The notes beneath the pieces were generated by a model. It was not told the DNA's origin, ran no database searches, and saw nothing but the letters and a program-made list of their open reading frames with translations. Shown piece by piece: positions 5,682 to 5,966 of a stretch of 5,966 nucleotides of DNA (position 1 is its first letter; each line of letters starts with the position of its first letter). Location: contig JAJOKU010000084.1 of the NCBI GenBank assembly GCA_021129695.1, forward strand, positions 1-5,966. The letters run 5' to 3'. Both the position numbers and the translations under genes were made by a program. The stretch comes from a candidate division NPL-UPA2 bacterium. GTDB taxonomy: Bacteria > NPL-UPA2 > JAGMAN01.

Positions 5682-5966
5682 TCACCTCCATCTTCGGTGT
5701 ATCCAGGCCCATTGGTCTGGATAACGACGCACATAAGATTCAATTATTCCCGTTAGTCTCTTAGTATTGATCCGAATATTTCTTTCTCTATCTTCAGTTA
5801 TCTCCAGGGTAAAGGGGGGATCTATGATTAACTGATGAGTGTGGTCGGGCTGGCGAATGATGAACATGGGCAAAATCTTTGCCCCCGTCCGCAGAGATAG
5901 AACCGTCGGCCCAATGGCCGCAAGAACTGCCTGGCCAAAAAAGTTTACGGCTATTCCTGTTCCGGT
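5682..5966 (-). CDS. Lipid A biosynthesis acyltransferase (LpxL/HtrB family), C-terminal part
   Basis: The last 94 residues are visible; the frame is open to the right edge and the start and the catalytic HX4D motif lie outside. Family features are GIAVNFFGQ near the start of the fragment, RTGAKILPMFIIRQ, then IDPPF, and a C-terminus of ESYVRRYPDQWAWIHRRWR, which is the typical end of Kdo2-lipid A lauroyl/myristoyl acyltransferases. These inner-membrane enzymes transfer a secondary acyl chain from acyl-ACP to lipid A. The TGA stop (5682-5684) is embedded in the ribosome binding site of the next gene. This gene is the main evidence that the organism makes LPS and that the downstream genes act in its core assembly. 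LpxL, LpxM and LpxP cannot be told apart here. Confidence 0.85.
   Translation of the reverse strand, partial: TGTGIAVNFFGQAVLAAIGPTVLSLRTGAKILPMFIIRQPDHTHQLIIDPPFTLEITEDRERNIRINTKRLTGIIESYVRRYPDQWAWIHRRWR

Noticed and set aside
5666..5743. N-terminal extension of the family 2 glycosyltransferase to ATG 5743
   Set aside because: The added 26 residues overlap the acyltransferase coding end, match nothing in the family, and precede the strong GGAGGTGA ribosome binding site that serves the start near 5665-5671.

Overview
The window carries one strand's worth of genes: every supported gene reads on the minus strand, right to left. It is most likely from an uncultured Gram-negative bacterium with lipopolysaccharide. 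The evidence is the end of a lipid A acyltransferase gene, followed by a WaaE/KdtX-type glycosyltransferase and a run of glycosyltransferases and deacetylases. Strong AGGAGGTGA-type ribosome binding sites and sigma70-like promoter boxes point to ordinary bacterial expression. The gene order is what I would expect in deep-branching candidate phyla such as Omnitrophota or Aerophobota, but I cannot assign the taxon from this sequence alone.

Layout in transcription order (right to left): the 3' end of a lipid A acyltransferase gene (5966-5682); a family 2 glycosyltransferase (5665-4898); a NodB-type polysaccharide deacetylase (4929-4222); a family 4 glycosyltransferase (4225-3137); a second NodB deacetylase (3140-2361); a Phd/YefM-RelE/ParE toxin-antitoxin module with its own promoter (2347-1702), whose toxin gene is frameshifted; a second family 4 glycosyltransferase (1606-440); a palindrome-rich intergenic stretch (455-286); and a gene split by a small transposable element (253 to the left edge). 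Three junctions overlap (4, 4 and 32 nt), so the acyltransferase-to-deacetylase block is a tightly coupled operon. It probably finishes lipid A and builds a sugar core or other outer glycan on it, with the two deacetylases trimming N-acetyl groups from intermediates.

The left part is the most interesting. Positions 54-202 form a 149-bp MITE-like element with 13-bp perfect (18/21 extended) terminal inverted repeats. It is flanked exactly by a 6-bp direct repeat, CTTATA. Removing the element and one copy of the repeat rejoins a reading frame that starts at 253 and runs off the left edge. That gene is tentatively a lipopolysaccharide-kinase-like protein. The element also supplies a possible replacement GTG start, ribosome binding site and weak promoter for the severed 3' part. 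In the toxin gene, the missing C-terminal part of the ParE/RelE fold is fully readable in another frame (34 residues to 1702), so one base has been lost inside the loop of an 8-bp inverted repeat.
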